A stretch of DNA of 64,000 nt from Shinisaurus crocodilurus (Eukaryota; Chordata; Lepidosauria; Squamata; Shinisauridae). Numbering within the stretch: position 1 is the first letter of the stretch; every line of letters starts with the position of its first letter. The translations under genes were made by a program, and so were the position numbers. The DNA lies in contig CM037877.1 in assembly GCA_021292165.1 (NCBI GenBank), forward strand, positions 208,920,715 to 208,984,714. Reading direction: 5' to 3'. Shown in pieces: positions 1 to 10,650 of this stretch. The notes under the pieces were generated by a model. It did no database searches. It was not told the origin of the DNA and worked only from the letters and a program-made list of their open reading frames with translations.

Positions 1-69
1 ATACATATATGTCATTGAAATACATAGATGTCTCAGTGTGAAATGGAACTAGTAAATTGGATTACTCAC

Positions 70-1035
70 CACAGCACCAGAAAATTTTCCACCCTTGTTT
101 CCAGTCCCTTTATCATCCTTGTTGCCCTCCTCTGAACCCTCTCCAGTTTGTCTATGTCCTTCTTAAAGTGTGGTGCCCAGAACTGGACGCAGTACTCAAG
201 ATGAGGCCTAACCAGTGCTGAGTAAAGAGGAATTATCACTTCCCGCAATTTGGAAGCTATACTTCTATTAATGCAGCCCAAACTAGCATTTGCCTTCTTT
301 GCAGCCACATCACATTGCTGGCTCATATTCAGTTTGTGATCTACCACAATTCCAAGATCCTTCTCACTTGTAGTATTGTTGAGCCAAGTATCCCCCATTC
401 TGTAACTCTGCATTTGGTTTCCTTTCCCTAGGTGCAGCACTTGGCATTTATCCCTATTAAATTTCATTCTGTTGTTTTCAGCCCAGCGCTCCAGCCTATC
501 GAGATCGCTTTGAATTTTGTTTCTGTCTTCCAGAGTATTAGCTGTTCCACCCAACTTTGTGTCACCTGCAAATTTGATAATCATTCCCTGCACCTCCTCA
601 TCCAAGTCATTAATAAAAATGTTGAAGAGCACTGGGCCCAGGACCGAGCCTTGCGGTACCCCACTCGTTACCTCTCCCTAGTTTGAGAAGGTACCATTGA
701 TAAGCACTCTTTGAGTCTGATTCTGTAGCCAATTGTGGATCCACCTGATAGTTGTTCCATCTAGCCCACTTTTAGCTAGCTTGCTAATCAGGATATCATG
801 AGGTACTTTGTCGAAAGCTTTGCTGAAGTCCAGATATATGATGTCCACAGCATTCCCACAGTCCACAAGAGAGGTTCCCCGATCAAAAAATGAGATCAGA
901 TTAGTCTGGCAGGATTTGTTCTTGATAAATCCATGCTGGCTTCTAGTAATCACTGCATTGTTTTCAAGGTGCTTGCAGACTTTTTTATAATCTGCTCCAA
1001 AATTTTCCCAGGGATTGATGTCAGATTGACTGGCC
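70..1035 (-). mobile_element. CR1 LINE, reverse-transcriptase half (3' part)
   Basis: Minus-strand reading frames match the CR1 reverse transcriptase. One frame has SFFDRGTSLVDCGNAVDIIY and DFSKAFDKVPHD; the next has MLFNIFINDLD followed by a mutated catalytic box, FAGDTK where active copies have F/YADD. The C-terminal part has NRMKFNRDKCQVLHLG and [20 protein letters not shown]. Frames are broken by stops, so the copy is dead. It is the downstream half of the element that continues at 1581-3010. Confidence 0.93.
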
Positions 1036-1040
1036 TATAG

Positions 1041-1575
1041 TGTGAGAGCTGGACTGACCCGGGTTCAAAAGCTCCCCTAGCTAATGACCCTCAGTCCCAG
1101 TCACGCAGGCGGAAGGAGGAGATAACAGCAGTTAATAAAGATTAAAGAGTTTATTTGTAAGACCCAATTACATGGGATTAAGGCAAACAATGCATCTCTA
1201 CTCACTACATCATTGCAGACTCAAATCCTATACCCCAGTGGTAAGGCTAGATGAAGTGAAGTCCAGAACAATACACATGTCGTGTCGAGACGAACAAGCA
1301 GCAGAGAGAGAGAGCAAGTGTGAAGCTATCAGCAAGTGTGTCAGCTTATATACCGCAGACCCTGCACCTATAAATAGGATATTACTCACCCAGTTGTATA
1401 ACCTATTCATCAACATGTTGATCCCAACCTATTCAAGGTTGCTGAGTCACATCACCTCGAGACTATGTCTCGTGACCAAAGACCTTGTATACTTGAACTC
1501 AAGTAACACCCACCAGGTCAGGTGATAATCTCGATGTCAGGTGGTAATCTCGTTCTGCCTATGCAAAACCCAACA
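1041..1575 (-). mobile_element. Solo LTR nested inside the CR1 copy
   Basis: A 535-bp segment starts TGTGAGAG and ends CCAACA, the TG...CA ends of an LTR. It is flanked on both sides by the identical 5-bp target duplication TATAG (1036-1040 and 1576-1580), and it splits the CR1 reading frame. Minus orientation is favoured because that strand carries a TATATAA box near 1350, followed by an AATAAA signal near 1152. No internal gag/pol sequence is present, so it is a solo LTR. The superfamily cannot be named. Confidence 0.88.
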
Positions 1576-1580
1576 TATAG

Positions 1581-3010
1581 TTCCCAGGTTCCTCCTCCTT
1601 GCCCTTTTTGAAGATGGGAACAACATTTGCCCTCCTCCAGTCATCTGGCACTTCACCTGTCCTCCATGATTTCTCAAAGATAATAGACAGTGGTTCTGAG
1701 AGTTCTTCTGCCAGTTCCTTTATTACTCTAGGATGCAGCTTGTCAGGCCCTGGAGATTTGAACTCGTTCAGAGTAATCAGGTGCTCCTTGACCATTTGCC
1801 TATCCATCTCAAGCTGCAATCCTGCCCCTTCAGTCTGCACTTCAGGTTTGCCAGGGGGGTCATAGACCCTCTTTTGGGAGAAGACCGAGCCGAAGTAGGA
1901 ATTGAACACTTCTGCCTTTTCTTTGTCTTCTGTTATCAATTTGCCATCCTCATTGCGTAGTTGAACCACCATTTCTTTCCTCTGTCTTTTACTATGCACG
2001 TATCTGAAGAAAGCTTTCTTGTTGTTTTTAGCATCCCTCGCTAACCTTAGCTCATTCTTAGCTTTAGCCTTCCTGACACTATTCCTGCAGTTCCCCGATA
2101 CCTGCCTGTACTCTTCCCTTGTAGCCTGTCCTTCCTTCCACTTTCTATACGTGTCCTTTTTTGTTTTCAGGTCATCTTTGAGTTTATTGTGAAGCCACAT
2201 TGGCTTCTTCTGTTGCCCTCTGCTTTTTTTCCTTGTGGGAATTGTTTGCAATTGTGCCTTTAAAATTTCCTTTTTTAAAAACTCCCACCCATCCTGGGCT
2301 CCTTTTCTCATTAGAGTCGCTTGCCATGGGACCTTACTTACCATTTTCAGAGTTTGTTAAAATTGGCTTTCCTAAAATCCAGGGTACGTGTTTGGCTACA
2401 CTCAGTTTTTGCTTCCTTTAGAATCAAGAACTCAAGGATAACATGGTCACTTCCCCCCAGAGTTCCCAAAACTGCCACTTTATCCACTAACTCGTCTCTG
2501 TTGGTTAGAATCAGGTCAAGGATAGCCGATCCTCTAGTTCCTTCCTCCACTTTCTGTAGGAGGAAGTTATCAGCAACACAACTCAGAAATTTCTTGGAGG
2601 GGCCATGTTTGGCTGAGTAACAGATATCAGGGAAATTGAAGTCCCCCATTAATACCACATCATGCCTCCTTGAAACAATGGCAATTTGCTTTTCAAAAGT
2701 TTCATCCTTGTCTTCGCCTTGATTGGGTGGTCGGTAGTAGACTCCAACCGCCATGTTCGTTTTATTCTTTGTCCCATTTATTTTAACCCAGATGCTCTCA
2801 ATGGGGCTGCCAAGCTCCTCTTCCTGTATCTCTGAGCAGAGATACGCATCTTTAACATACAGTGCAACTCCACCTCCCTTTCTGTTGCTTCTGTTCCTTT
2901 TGAACAAGTTATACCCTTCTTACAGTTTGCTGTCTGAAGAGATTTCCTACTGGTAATCCTGTGTGCTGGTATACCTTCAATACTGAGGAACTGTTGCCTA
3001 TACAACTGAC
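1581..3010 (-). mobile_element. CR1 LINE, endonuclease and RT N-terminal half (5' part)
   Basis: The minus-strand frame at 2347-2907 has an endonuclease: [43 protein letters not shown] and LGGSDHVIL. The frame at 1559-2344 is the linker and RT start: FKSPGPDKLHPRVIKELAEE and WRRANVVPIFKKGK. The copy is 5'-truncated within the endonuclease near 3010, as CR1 copies usually are. Host function is not implied. Confidence 0.93.
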
Positions 3011-3028
3011 TGAGGAATCAAACTAGTA

Positions 3029-3278
3029 CAGTCATGCCTTGGATTGAGAGCATAATTCATTCCGGAAACGTGCTTGTAATCCAAAACACTCTTATATCAA
3101 AACGAAATCCCCCCCCAAAAAAATTGTACAGAGATTTTTAATTTAAGCTGTACTACAGTACTTTTATTGCAAGACGTTGCTTGTATATCAAGTCAAAAAA
3201 ATTAAATAAATATTTAAAAATTTGCTTGCCTTGCAAAACGCTCTCAAACCAAGTTACTTGCAATCCAAGGTATTACTG
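3029..3278. mobile_element. Tigger/pogo-like MITE, copy 1 of 4
   Basis: 250 bp with terminal inverted repeats: CAGTCATGCCTTGGATTG at the left, and the complement of CAGTAATACCTTGGATTG at the right. TA lies on both sides (3027-3028, 3279-3280), the Tc1/mariner-type target duplication. The interior is AT-rich with a poly-C tract. There is no coding capacity. Near-identical copies lie at 15801, 17036 and 35379. Confidence 0.9.
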
Positions 3279-3280
3279 TA

Positions 3281-4138
3281 TTTCATAGCTTAGAAATAGG
3301 GCATTTAAAACCTGCTTTCCATTTTGGAAAAAGTTGTGGGGGGGGGGGAATCAGTGTTCAAGCATCACTTTTTTTAGAAATTGTCATTTTACTTTATTTG
3401 CTCTTGTCCATCCATAAATGTAAATCTTGTTGACAAAGTAGAAAGAGCTACAATCATAAATGAAATTCATTTCTCGAACAGAGTGGAATCTGCAGGATAA
3501 GATGTCAGAACATTTTTTTCTTAACATGAAAGCCTTTATCTATGCAAGAATATTGAGTATATTTTACTAAGTTGAGTTAGAAGCCTACACAATTTGCTGC
3601 TGTGTGTGGGAGAGAGCAAAAAATGGTTTGTCTTTAATCCAGTCATATAAAGAATTTTTAAACGTAGTAGGGATTGTTTTCAAATTTCTATGCTTCAGCA
3701 TGAAATCCAAGGAAGATATTTTTCATTGACTGAAATTGATATCTTTTCTTCTCCTGTATTGCAGCTTTACAGAAAAGTACAAAAATGCCTGTCTTAGTGG
3801 TGGGGGTAAAATTAAAGACAAGTGGGAGTGGCAGTAGCATGCCATGTTTCTGAACCTCAGAGGAAATAAATTAATCCCTCATATTGGGTTTATCATTGTG
3901 CTCAATGAGTAATACAAATAGGTCAGACTAGATGTCACCAGATGACCCTGTAAACAATTATTGGCATCAGGTGGTGTCATATCCATAATTTTCTCTTCCA
4001 ACTCTCATAGCAATTTAAGCTGTAAGATTCCAGGTGAACTTTTTAAAAAAGCAAAGCTTTTACTTTAACACAATTTGGTCATCGCACAATATATTTAAAA
4101 TGGAAAAAACCAGTTAAGTACCCTAAACATATCAACAG
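3281..4138. other. Non-coding stretch without a recognised feature
   Basis: AT-rich and unique-looking. A run of about 10 G sits near 3343. No ORF, exon or known repeat was recognised. Confidence 0.5.
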
Positions 4139-4900
4139 TACTTCATACATTTATACAGTGTTATCTGCTAAAAAGCCATCAAGGTGGTATACAACTATTT
4201 AAAACAAAACAGTAAAAACAAGAACATTACTCGATAGCCTTATAGGCTCCTTCCAACTCTATGATCTATGAAATCTATGAAAACTATACATTTTGAAAGG
4301 CCAAACTGAAAAGATGCATCTTAACACCCTTTCTAAAGTCCACAAGAGTGGGAGCAATCCTGCTTGAGGGAGTGTATTCCATAGTTTGGGGGCATCACAG
4401 GAGAAAGCCCTTTCATGTATGTCCAGCAGGTGGTCCTCTGCAGGTAATGGTGCCCTCAAAAGGGCCTCTCCTGCAGATCTTAATACACTTGCAGTTTCAC
4501 CTCGAGACAGGTGGTTTCTTAGATAGCCAGGTCTTAAGCCATTGAGGGCTTTGAAGTTAAAACCAACACCTTGAATTGCACCCAGAAAGCAGTTGGCAAC
4601 AGTGGAGGTCTTTTAGGACAGGTGTAGCATGGTCTTGATACCATACACTAGTTAGCAGCCTAGCTGCCACATTTTGCACCAGTTGAAGCTTCCAGACAAT
4701 CTTCAGGGGTAGGCCCTCCAGAGCACGTTGCAATAGTCTAAATGTGATGTAACCAAGGCATGGATAACTGTTTCCAAGACAGGACTTGAGAAGGATTACA
4801 GCTGGTGCATCAAACACAGTTCTGCAAATGCATTCCTTGCTGCTGCTGCCACCTGAAAATTCAGGGAGGGCTGCGGACCTGATCCTTTTCACATGAAAGC
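4139..4900 (-). mobile_element. L2-like LINE 3' end, minus strand, with a CR1-type tail fragment inserted
   Basis: The minus frame at 4557-4892 contains ALEGLPLKIVWKLQLVQNVA followed by ARLLT, and HATPVLKDLH, the C-terminal RT signature of L2-type LINEs. The frame at 4259-4459 has ERAFSCDAPKLWNTLP, the matching tail. At 4231-4283 a plus-oriented piece (TCCTTCCAACTCTATGATC) is the CR1-type 3' tail also carried by the 5S SINE at 5362. The copy is degenerate. Confidence 0.8.
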
Positions 4901-5199
4901 ACTGAGAGAATATTTCCCCCTAAATATCAACAGCACTTAACACATGCAAGCATTGTAAGAATATTTTCCCAAAATCTATTGATCTTGCTCCAAAATGGAG
5001 CATGGTACTTTAAGTTCTTGTAGTGCCAAAATTCAACTACAAAAATACTAGAACTTTCTGTCTTCTGTTCTCGTGTGTCTGGAGAGTGTACCCATGCTCA
5101 TTCTTGCCTGACTGCCTGTAATCTCCTAATATCTCACCTCTTGCTGACAACTGAGCCACAATTTAATCTGTGGAAAATGGACCACACAACTGAGGTATG

Positions 5200-5345
5200 C
5201 TAGACTAACGGGAACACATGCTACGCAAGCAAAAGGTCTTGGGCTCAATCCCCAGCATGTCCATTTAAAAGGATGCCAGGTTGCAAGGCTGGGAAAGAAC
5301 TTTGCTTATGATCCTAGAGAGCTGCTGCTAATCAAATTAGACAGT
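5200..5345 (+). mobile_element. tRNA-like SINE fragment
   Basis: A B-box-like GGGCTCAATCC at 5240-5250 lies in a segment related to reversed pieces near 51110 and 60725. All three share the arrangement 'candidate B box, then package of C-rich and GAGAGC sequence'. The A box is poor and the family is unnamed. Confidence 0.5.
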
Positions 5346-5361
5346 ACTGGGCTAAATCAGG

Positions 5362-5575
5362 GATTCATAGATTTCATAGATCATAGAGTTGGAAGGAGCC
5401 TACAAGGCTATCGAGTCCAACCCCCTGCTTAATGCAGGAAACTAGAGGAGGGGGTCTCCCATCCAAGTAATAACCAGGCTTGACCCTGCTTAGCTTTCCA
5501 CACTCCGACAAGCTGAGCCAGCATCCACAGGCCTGTATTCCCAGTCTGGTGGGTGCTATTGCCCCCATGGAGACC
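5362..5575 (-). mobile_element. 5S-rRNA-derived SINE with CR1-type tail, copy 1
   Basis: On the minus strand, the complement of 5455-5508 reads AGCTAAGCAGGGTCAAGCCT, then TACTTGGATGGGAGACC. These are the internal promoter (A box to C box) of 5S rRNA. Downstream on the same strand it runs into TTGGACTCGATAGCC and ends in repeated CTATGA-type units, as CR1 3' ends do. A 5S-derived head with a LINE tail defines a SINE3-type element that a CR1 could mobilise. Confidence 0.8.
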
Positions 5576-5794
5576 TCCAATGGCACCCACAAAGCTTTTT
5601 ATTCCCTGCTCCCTTCAAAAAATTATTTTGAATAAATAAGCCCTTGCAAAATGTTAGGGTATAAGGTTCTCCTTCCTTTTCCTGAATCTGCCTTTGATCA
5701 GCTGTTTGCCTGGCAGGAATAGAAGGAAAGAGTTGCTTCCTAGCCTGCAGAGTTTTATTCTGCTCAGACAGACCTTTCTCCTTTGTGCTCTCTC

Positions 5795-6062
5795 CACTCC
5801 CAGCCTCTAGCCTTGCTATTTCTCTCCCCCAACACCTTTCCTCGCCCCTTCCCTCTACCCCTTTGCCATTGTTTCCCTGCTCACTCCCAGCCTTTAGCCT
5901 TGCTCCTTTATTCCCCCATCTCTTTACCTTGCTGTTTCTCCCCCACCCCTCCTAGGCTTGCTCTTTCCCCCTCACTCCTTTCTCTTGCTATTTTGCCCTC
6001 CCTCCCAGCTCCTAGCCTTGCTCTTTTTCTCTCCCCAGCACCTTCTCTTTTTCTTCACACTC
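5795..6062. repeat. Pyrimidine-rich degenerate minisatellite
   Basis: Imperfect repeats of a unit like CTAGCCTTGCTCTTTCTCCC, at least six copies with varied spacing. The long open frames here come from the compositional bias and are not genes. Confidence 0.65.
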
Positions 6063-6099
6063 TCTCACACAAACAGTGGGGAATGGAGTGGTTGAGCCT

Positions 6100-7420
6100 G
6101 GGGTCAAGGTAGGGGAAAGGGGTGTGTGTGTAGGATGAGCAGAGCAGTCCTATGTAGGTCTACTCAGAGGTAACTCCCATTGGGTTCCATCATGTAGGTA
6201 TGCATAGGTTTGCAACCTTAATGTTGGTGTATAATATCAACAACATGCTATGATCTTTTATTTACAGTACAGATGGTCTGCTATCTGGCATTGCTAGGCA
6301 GGAGGTTTCACTGTGTTTGCTGTGTTTACCTTAGCTATTTTTGGTAGTTCTCAAGAAGCGTGTGTTTGTCATGTGATCTATTGCTGGTGACGGGTGTGTG
6401 CTGGTCAGACAGCAGCCATGTTAAATGTACTCTATCTCAGTCTGGAGTTCTCTTCTACTTCTTCTCACTACTGGACTTATCCTTTCTGGATGTATATAGC
6501 ACTGGACTTTGCTTGCTATGTTTTGTACTCTGCACATGGACTGTGTATATGGTATGCATACTCTGTAGTGATTACTTTGGGTACGGTATTTTGTTTTGTT
6601 TCTGTAGGGTCAAATATGTGGATTGGCTTTAGAGTTCAGACTTTCTCTTATTGTATTTAGTTTCTTGGGTGAATTACTTGTCCTTTGTCTAGCCTTGCCT
6701 CCTTGGCAGCTGTTTTGTGACTAGCTGCATCCTCTGTGGGATCTGTTTTGTGGTGGTGCCCACAGCAGTTTCTCAAATTCCCAAATGTGCCCACAGGTCC
6801 CAAAAGGTTGGGGACCCTTGGGCCAGGTGGACCAAACCTCTGACTTCTTTTGTTTGGTCAACTGATACTAAAACTGAAGTGGTGTGACAAGAATTTGTGA
6901 AATTAATTCTCTGGAACCTGGTGCCCTCCAGATACTTTGGATTTTAACTCCCTTCAGCCCCAGCCAACATGGCCACTAGTGAGGAATGCTGGGAGTTGTA
7001 GACCAAAACGTCTTGAGGGCACTGGATTGCCTACTCCTGATGTAGCATATTAGGAGAAACAAATTCTTCAGTAAGTTATTACAACAATCTTCTGAAAAGA
7101 CAGTTCATTGGATTGAGGATAAAACAAATACCGTATGATTGCTTGTCCTAGTATTCTATATGTAGTATACATGATAAATATACTGCTGTTGGCAAGTGAC
7201 TTATGAAAACTTGTGTTTTTTCTTAAATTGAAATACTTTATTAAAGCTATACAGTACTTGGATCTTTCCCCCTTTCACAGTGTCTTAGCAGTAAAGGATT
7301 GTCACATTTGTAGACAATTGGTGGTTTCTCTTTGGTGGTTTCAGTGGTCCATTGGCAGGTCTTCTAGTTCCTTCCTTAGGACTCAAAACTGTTTTTCAGT
7401 GCATTAATATATTCATGGGT
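6100..7420. repeat. Non-coding stretch with three short repeat pieces
   Basis: 6145-6215 is a diverged palindromic repeat whose ends match the CCTATGCA type. 6749-6828 is a hAT-like end in reverse (complement CAAGGGTCCCCAACCTTTTG). 6918-7040 is a foldback in which GGTGCCCTCCAGATAC pairs with GTCTTGAGGGCACTGG. The remainder shows nothing I recognise. Confidence 0.6.
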
Positions 7421-7870
7421 AATATACCCTCCAACATTTCACAGATGAAAATAGGGACACAGTTGAATTTGTAAGAGGTATGGTTAAGCAACATGAGGGT
7501 GTGATCAAGAGGGCGTGGCCAAGGGTATGGCCAGGCAACCGAAGGGCATGGTCAGGTACAAAAGTTATTAGAGGAAACACACAGAATCTTATATATTATA
7601 ATTATTACATTATTATATTATAAATTATTTTATAATATTTTATTAGTGGCTTCTGTAAAAAATTTTTTTACCTTACTTAAACCTTTAATTGTTGATATCT
7701 GGTGTTTTTCATGAGGGAGGGTCAGTGCTTGCAGGGTGATCTTCCTTTTTGTTTTAAAATTGTCAGGATTGGTCCTGGCATTTTCAGGGCAGTTGGAGAA
7801 GGAGAAGAAAAGAAGGAGATGCGGACGAGGGGGAGCTTTTGGGTGGGGGAAAAATACAAAAAGACACATT
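7420..7870. other. Non-coding stretch, partly AT-rich
   Basis: 7590-7640 is nearly pure A/T. The segment 7425-7560, with its repeated 'GG-rich, CATG' pieces, is probably an old interspersed repeat, not identified. Confidence 0.4.
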
Positions 7871-7873
7871 GGG

Positions 7874-7970
7874 GTTTTGCGCCCCTTCAGCGTTTTGCGC
7901 CCCTTCAGCGTTTTGCGCCCCTTCAGCGTTTTGCGCCCCTTCAGCGTTTTGCGCCCCTTCAGCGTTTTGC
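7874..7970. repeat. Perfect 18-bp minisatellite, 5.4 copies
   Basis: The unit GTTTTGCGCCCCTTCAGC is repeated head to tail five times with no mismatch, then GTTTTGC. Each unit carries a CpG. All reading frames stay open across it, giving artefactual ORFs on both strands. Confidence 0.97.
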
Positions 7971-9840
7971 TCCAACACCTCTACAGCTCTGGTTTTTAAG
8001 CACAAGGAGTAACTTTGAGGGGCTGAACAGCTTTGTTGTTGTTTGTTATTGTGGAAAGGCCCCAGTTTAAAGCACTTTTTGTGCTCTATTCATACAATTT
8101 AGATTTAAAGAAACACTTAAACTGGAATAATCTTACAGAATTTAACTAACTTGAATTAAGTTAAAACAAACAGTGCAATCCTATGCACAGTTACTCGGAA
8201 GTAAGTACAAATGTCTTCAATGGGTCTTGCTTACCCTGGGGGCCTGGTCAGAGGCAGCAGGTAGAGCAAGTGAGTGAGCTCTGTTCCCTTCCTGTTTAAA
8301 GGTGCCATGGGCAAAATCACAGATAAGCTAAATAGCTTGGAGGAGGATGCAGGGGATTTCCTGGTTCTGCACAACAAATCTGGAATCTGTATAACAAAGT
8401 ATGAAGTCACGAATTCAGGGCACTTTGGAGGGTATGGGGTAAGAAACTTAGCAAGTTGAACCCAGATTGCTTTGAAGAGACATCTAAAAGTCTTTATGAC
8501 AGAACAGACAGCTTTTGATATTACCTTACTAAAATATTCTTGCTAAGTACTGTTCTTGGTCTTTCAGGCTGTTGATGCGTGAGAGACCTCAGTCTGAGAT
8601 CCATGGAGCTCTTGAGGTTGCAGTTTGAATTTACCCTTACCTACAGTAAAATGAAAGTTGTGATAAACACAGCTGTAGGAATGATCATGAAGTATGTTGG
8701 ATAGAACCCATCTTCTAGTTGACTGAATTGATGTCAGTGCTTATATCAGGGGTCAACACATAGTGCCAGAACTTGATAGTCAACCATTACTTTCTTCTAG
8801 CCAGCTATAAAGTCCAACCCCACCACGATATTACTTTAACAATAAGGTAATTTCTATTACACCTTATTCACAGAACTGTGTTAATAAAATAATGTTTTAA
8901 AAACTTATTTTACTTTTTGTAAACAATAGGAGTTTGGACTCTTTGTGGGACTGACTTCTGAGTAAATATGCATAGAATCAGAATGCCCATCACTAAAACT
9001 CCCTGGCTATTTGGTATGAAAAACTTTTAGCAGGAACTCAATAATTCAGATTTCAATGTTTAAGGTTCCACCCTTACCTGCTAGATAACACAAAAGTGTA
9101 TGCCTAACATGGCATTTTTCTAGTGATGCTGCATGAGGAGCACTGGCAACCTGCTCTATTGGGAGCTGTCTATGACGCAAAGAAATAGACTCATGGTGGC
9201 ACTTTAAAAACTAAAACATACTGTACCATAAACTGTCATTTGTCATAAGGTTTGAGTACTGCGCTGAGTTATTTGCCCCACCCTTGCTTGCTGACTAAAT
9301 TAACCATTGCTGGCAATAATTTCCAGTGGGTGGAGGTTGAATGACTCAGCTTTGAATGTTCCAGTGACTCAACAAACTAATTGCTTCGAGTACTTGTCCT
9401 AACATGTCACAGGGGACTTGGTTCTTTTTGGGCTCAAAGGATCAGAAGAGTAAACTGCACTTGGGACTGCACTTTAAAGAAGGTTTCTTGACATGATAAA
9501 TAAATATTTTTTTAAAAAAAGAAAAAGAAAAGAAATTCACTGAGAGATGTAATAAACTAGGAGTTGTAGGTTTTTTCTTCGCCTGGGAGAAGTATCATCC
9601 ATTTGATTAGTAGGCTTAACACACATCTTGATATGTGTTACCAAACTAAAATGGTGATGAGATGGGTGTTGTGTGGTGTGTTAGGCATGTAAGATGCTGT
9701 TCAAGAGGTTTGCTTAGAATTCCACTACTTGTCTTTGTACCAAATGGCTTTCTAAGGCTTCTGAAAAGCAGACATAGTCTTTGCATGGTTTTGTGTGTTC
9801 TTTCTTCCAGACTAATTTCTAAATATTATTTCTATTTTAG
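7971..9840. other. Non-coding sequence upstream of the first coding exon
   Basis: 8172-8240 is a short palindromic repeat (CAATCCTATGCA type). 9500-9535 is A/T simple sequence. No CpG-rich promoter and no clear non-coding exon 1 were found, so the MDM4 promoter is probably outside the window. Confidence 0.5.
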
Positions 9841-9948
9841 GTTTGTACTGTAGACAGCTACTTCACTGCCAAAATGACATCTTCCACCTCTACACAGTGT
9901 CCGTCATCTGAGAGTGCCTGCAGAACATCACTTGAACCAATCAAACAG
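9841..9948 (+). CDS. MDM4: MDM4 first coding exon (human exon 2 equivalent)
   Basis: The acceptor is a T-rich tract ending in TTTTAG at 9840. The ATG at 9874-9876 has A at -3, a good Kozak context. The 33 nt upstream are 5' UTR and are open in frame, so the start is chosen by homology to MDM4. The exon encodes 25 residues beginning MTSSTSTQ and ends in phase 0 at CAG/GTAACA. The peptide is Ser/Thr-rich and one residue shorter than the human exon product. Confidence 0.95.
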
Positions 9949-10173
9949 GTAACATATACCTTGATTTTGCAGAGTGTCTGCTAGCACTAAAGTCTAATAG
10001 AACGTCAAAGTATGCCAGCGATGGTTATCCATTGGCTCAGTAATTTGGAAATAACTTGGTGATTTGTGGCACCTGAAAGAAAAACATTTATTGTGACATA
10101 AGCTTTCATGAACTAGAGTCAACTTAATCAGATGCATGATATTCTAAGTTGGCAGGTTTACATATACAAATGT

Positions 10174-10221
<48 letters not shown>

Positions 10222-10619
10222 GTGCGAGTGCGTGAGGGGGGGAGGGAATGAGAGAGAATTGTAAGCAGTGAGGTCAGAGGGAAATGAAATAAAATACAAA
10301 AAGTACAGAATGGGACAGTTAAGTTAAAAAGTAAATATATGTAGAATAAGCAAAGTGGCCATTTGCAAAGCAGTACAGGCAGTCCCCGAGTTAAGAAAGT
10401 CTGACTTATAGATAACCCATACTTAAGAACGGACTTCTGGGTTCCCTGGCGCTACGTCGTTTATGTAGAGTACATAGCGTAGTATACTACGCAATTTGCG
10501 TAAATGCCAATTTTAATGTATAGAACGCTGTGCTGTTCCAACTTACATACATATTCGACTTAGACATTCTTAAGAATGGAACTTGTTCGTAACCTGGGGA
10601 CTGCCTGCATTGATGATTT

Positions 10620-10650
<31 letters not shown>

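Noticed and set aside
66..2907. Reverse-transcriptase genes as host genes
   Set aside because: They are a dead CR1 copy with stops and a mutated catalytic box.
7874..7970. CRISPR-like regular array
   Set aside because: Units are contiguous with no spacers and the DNA is vertebrate, so this is a minisatellite.
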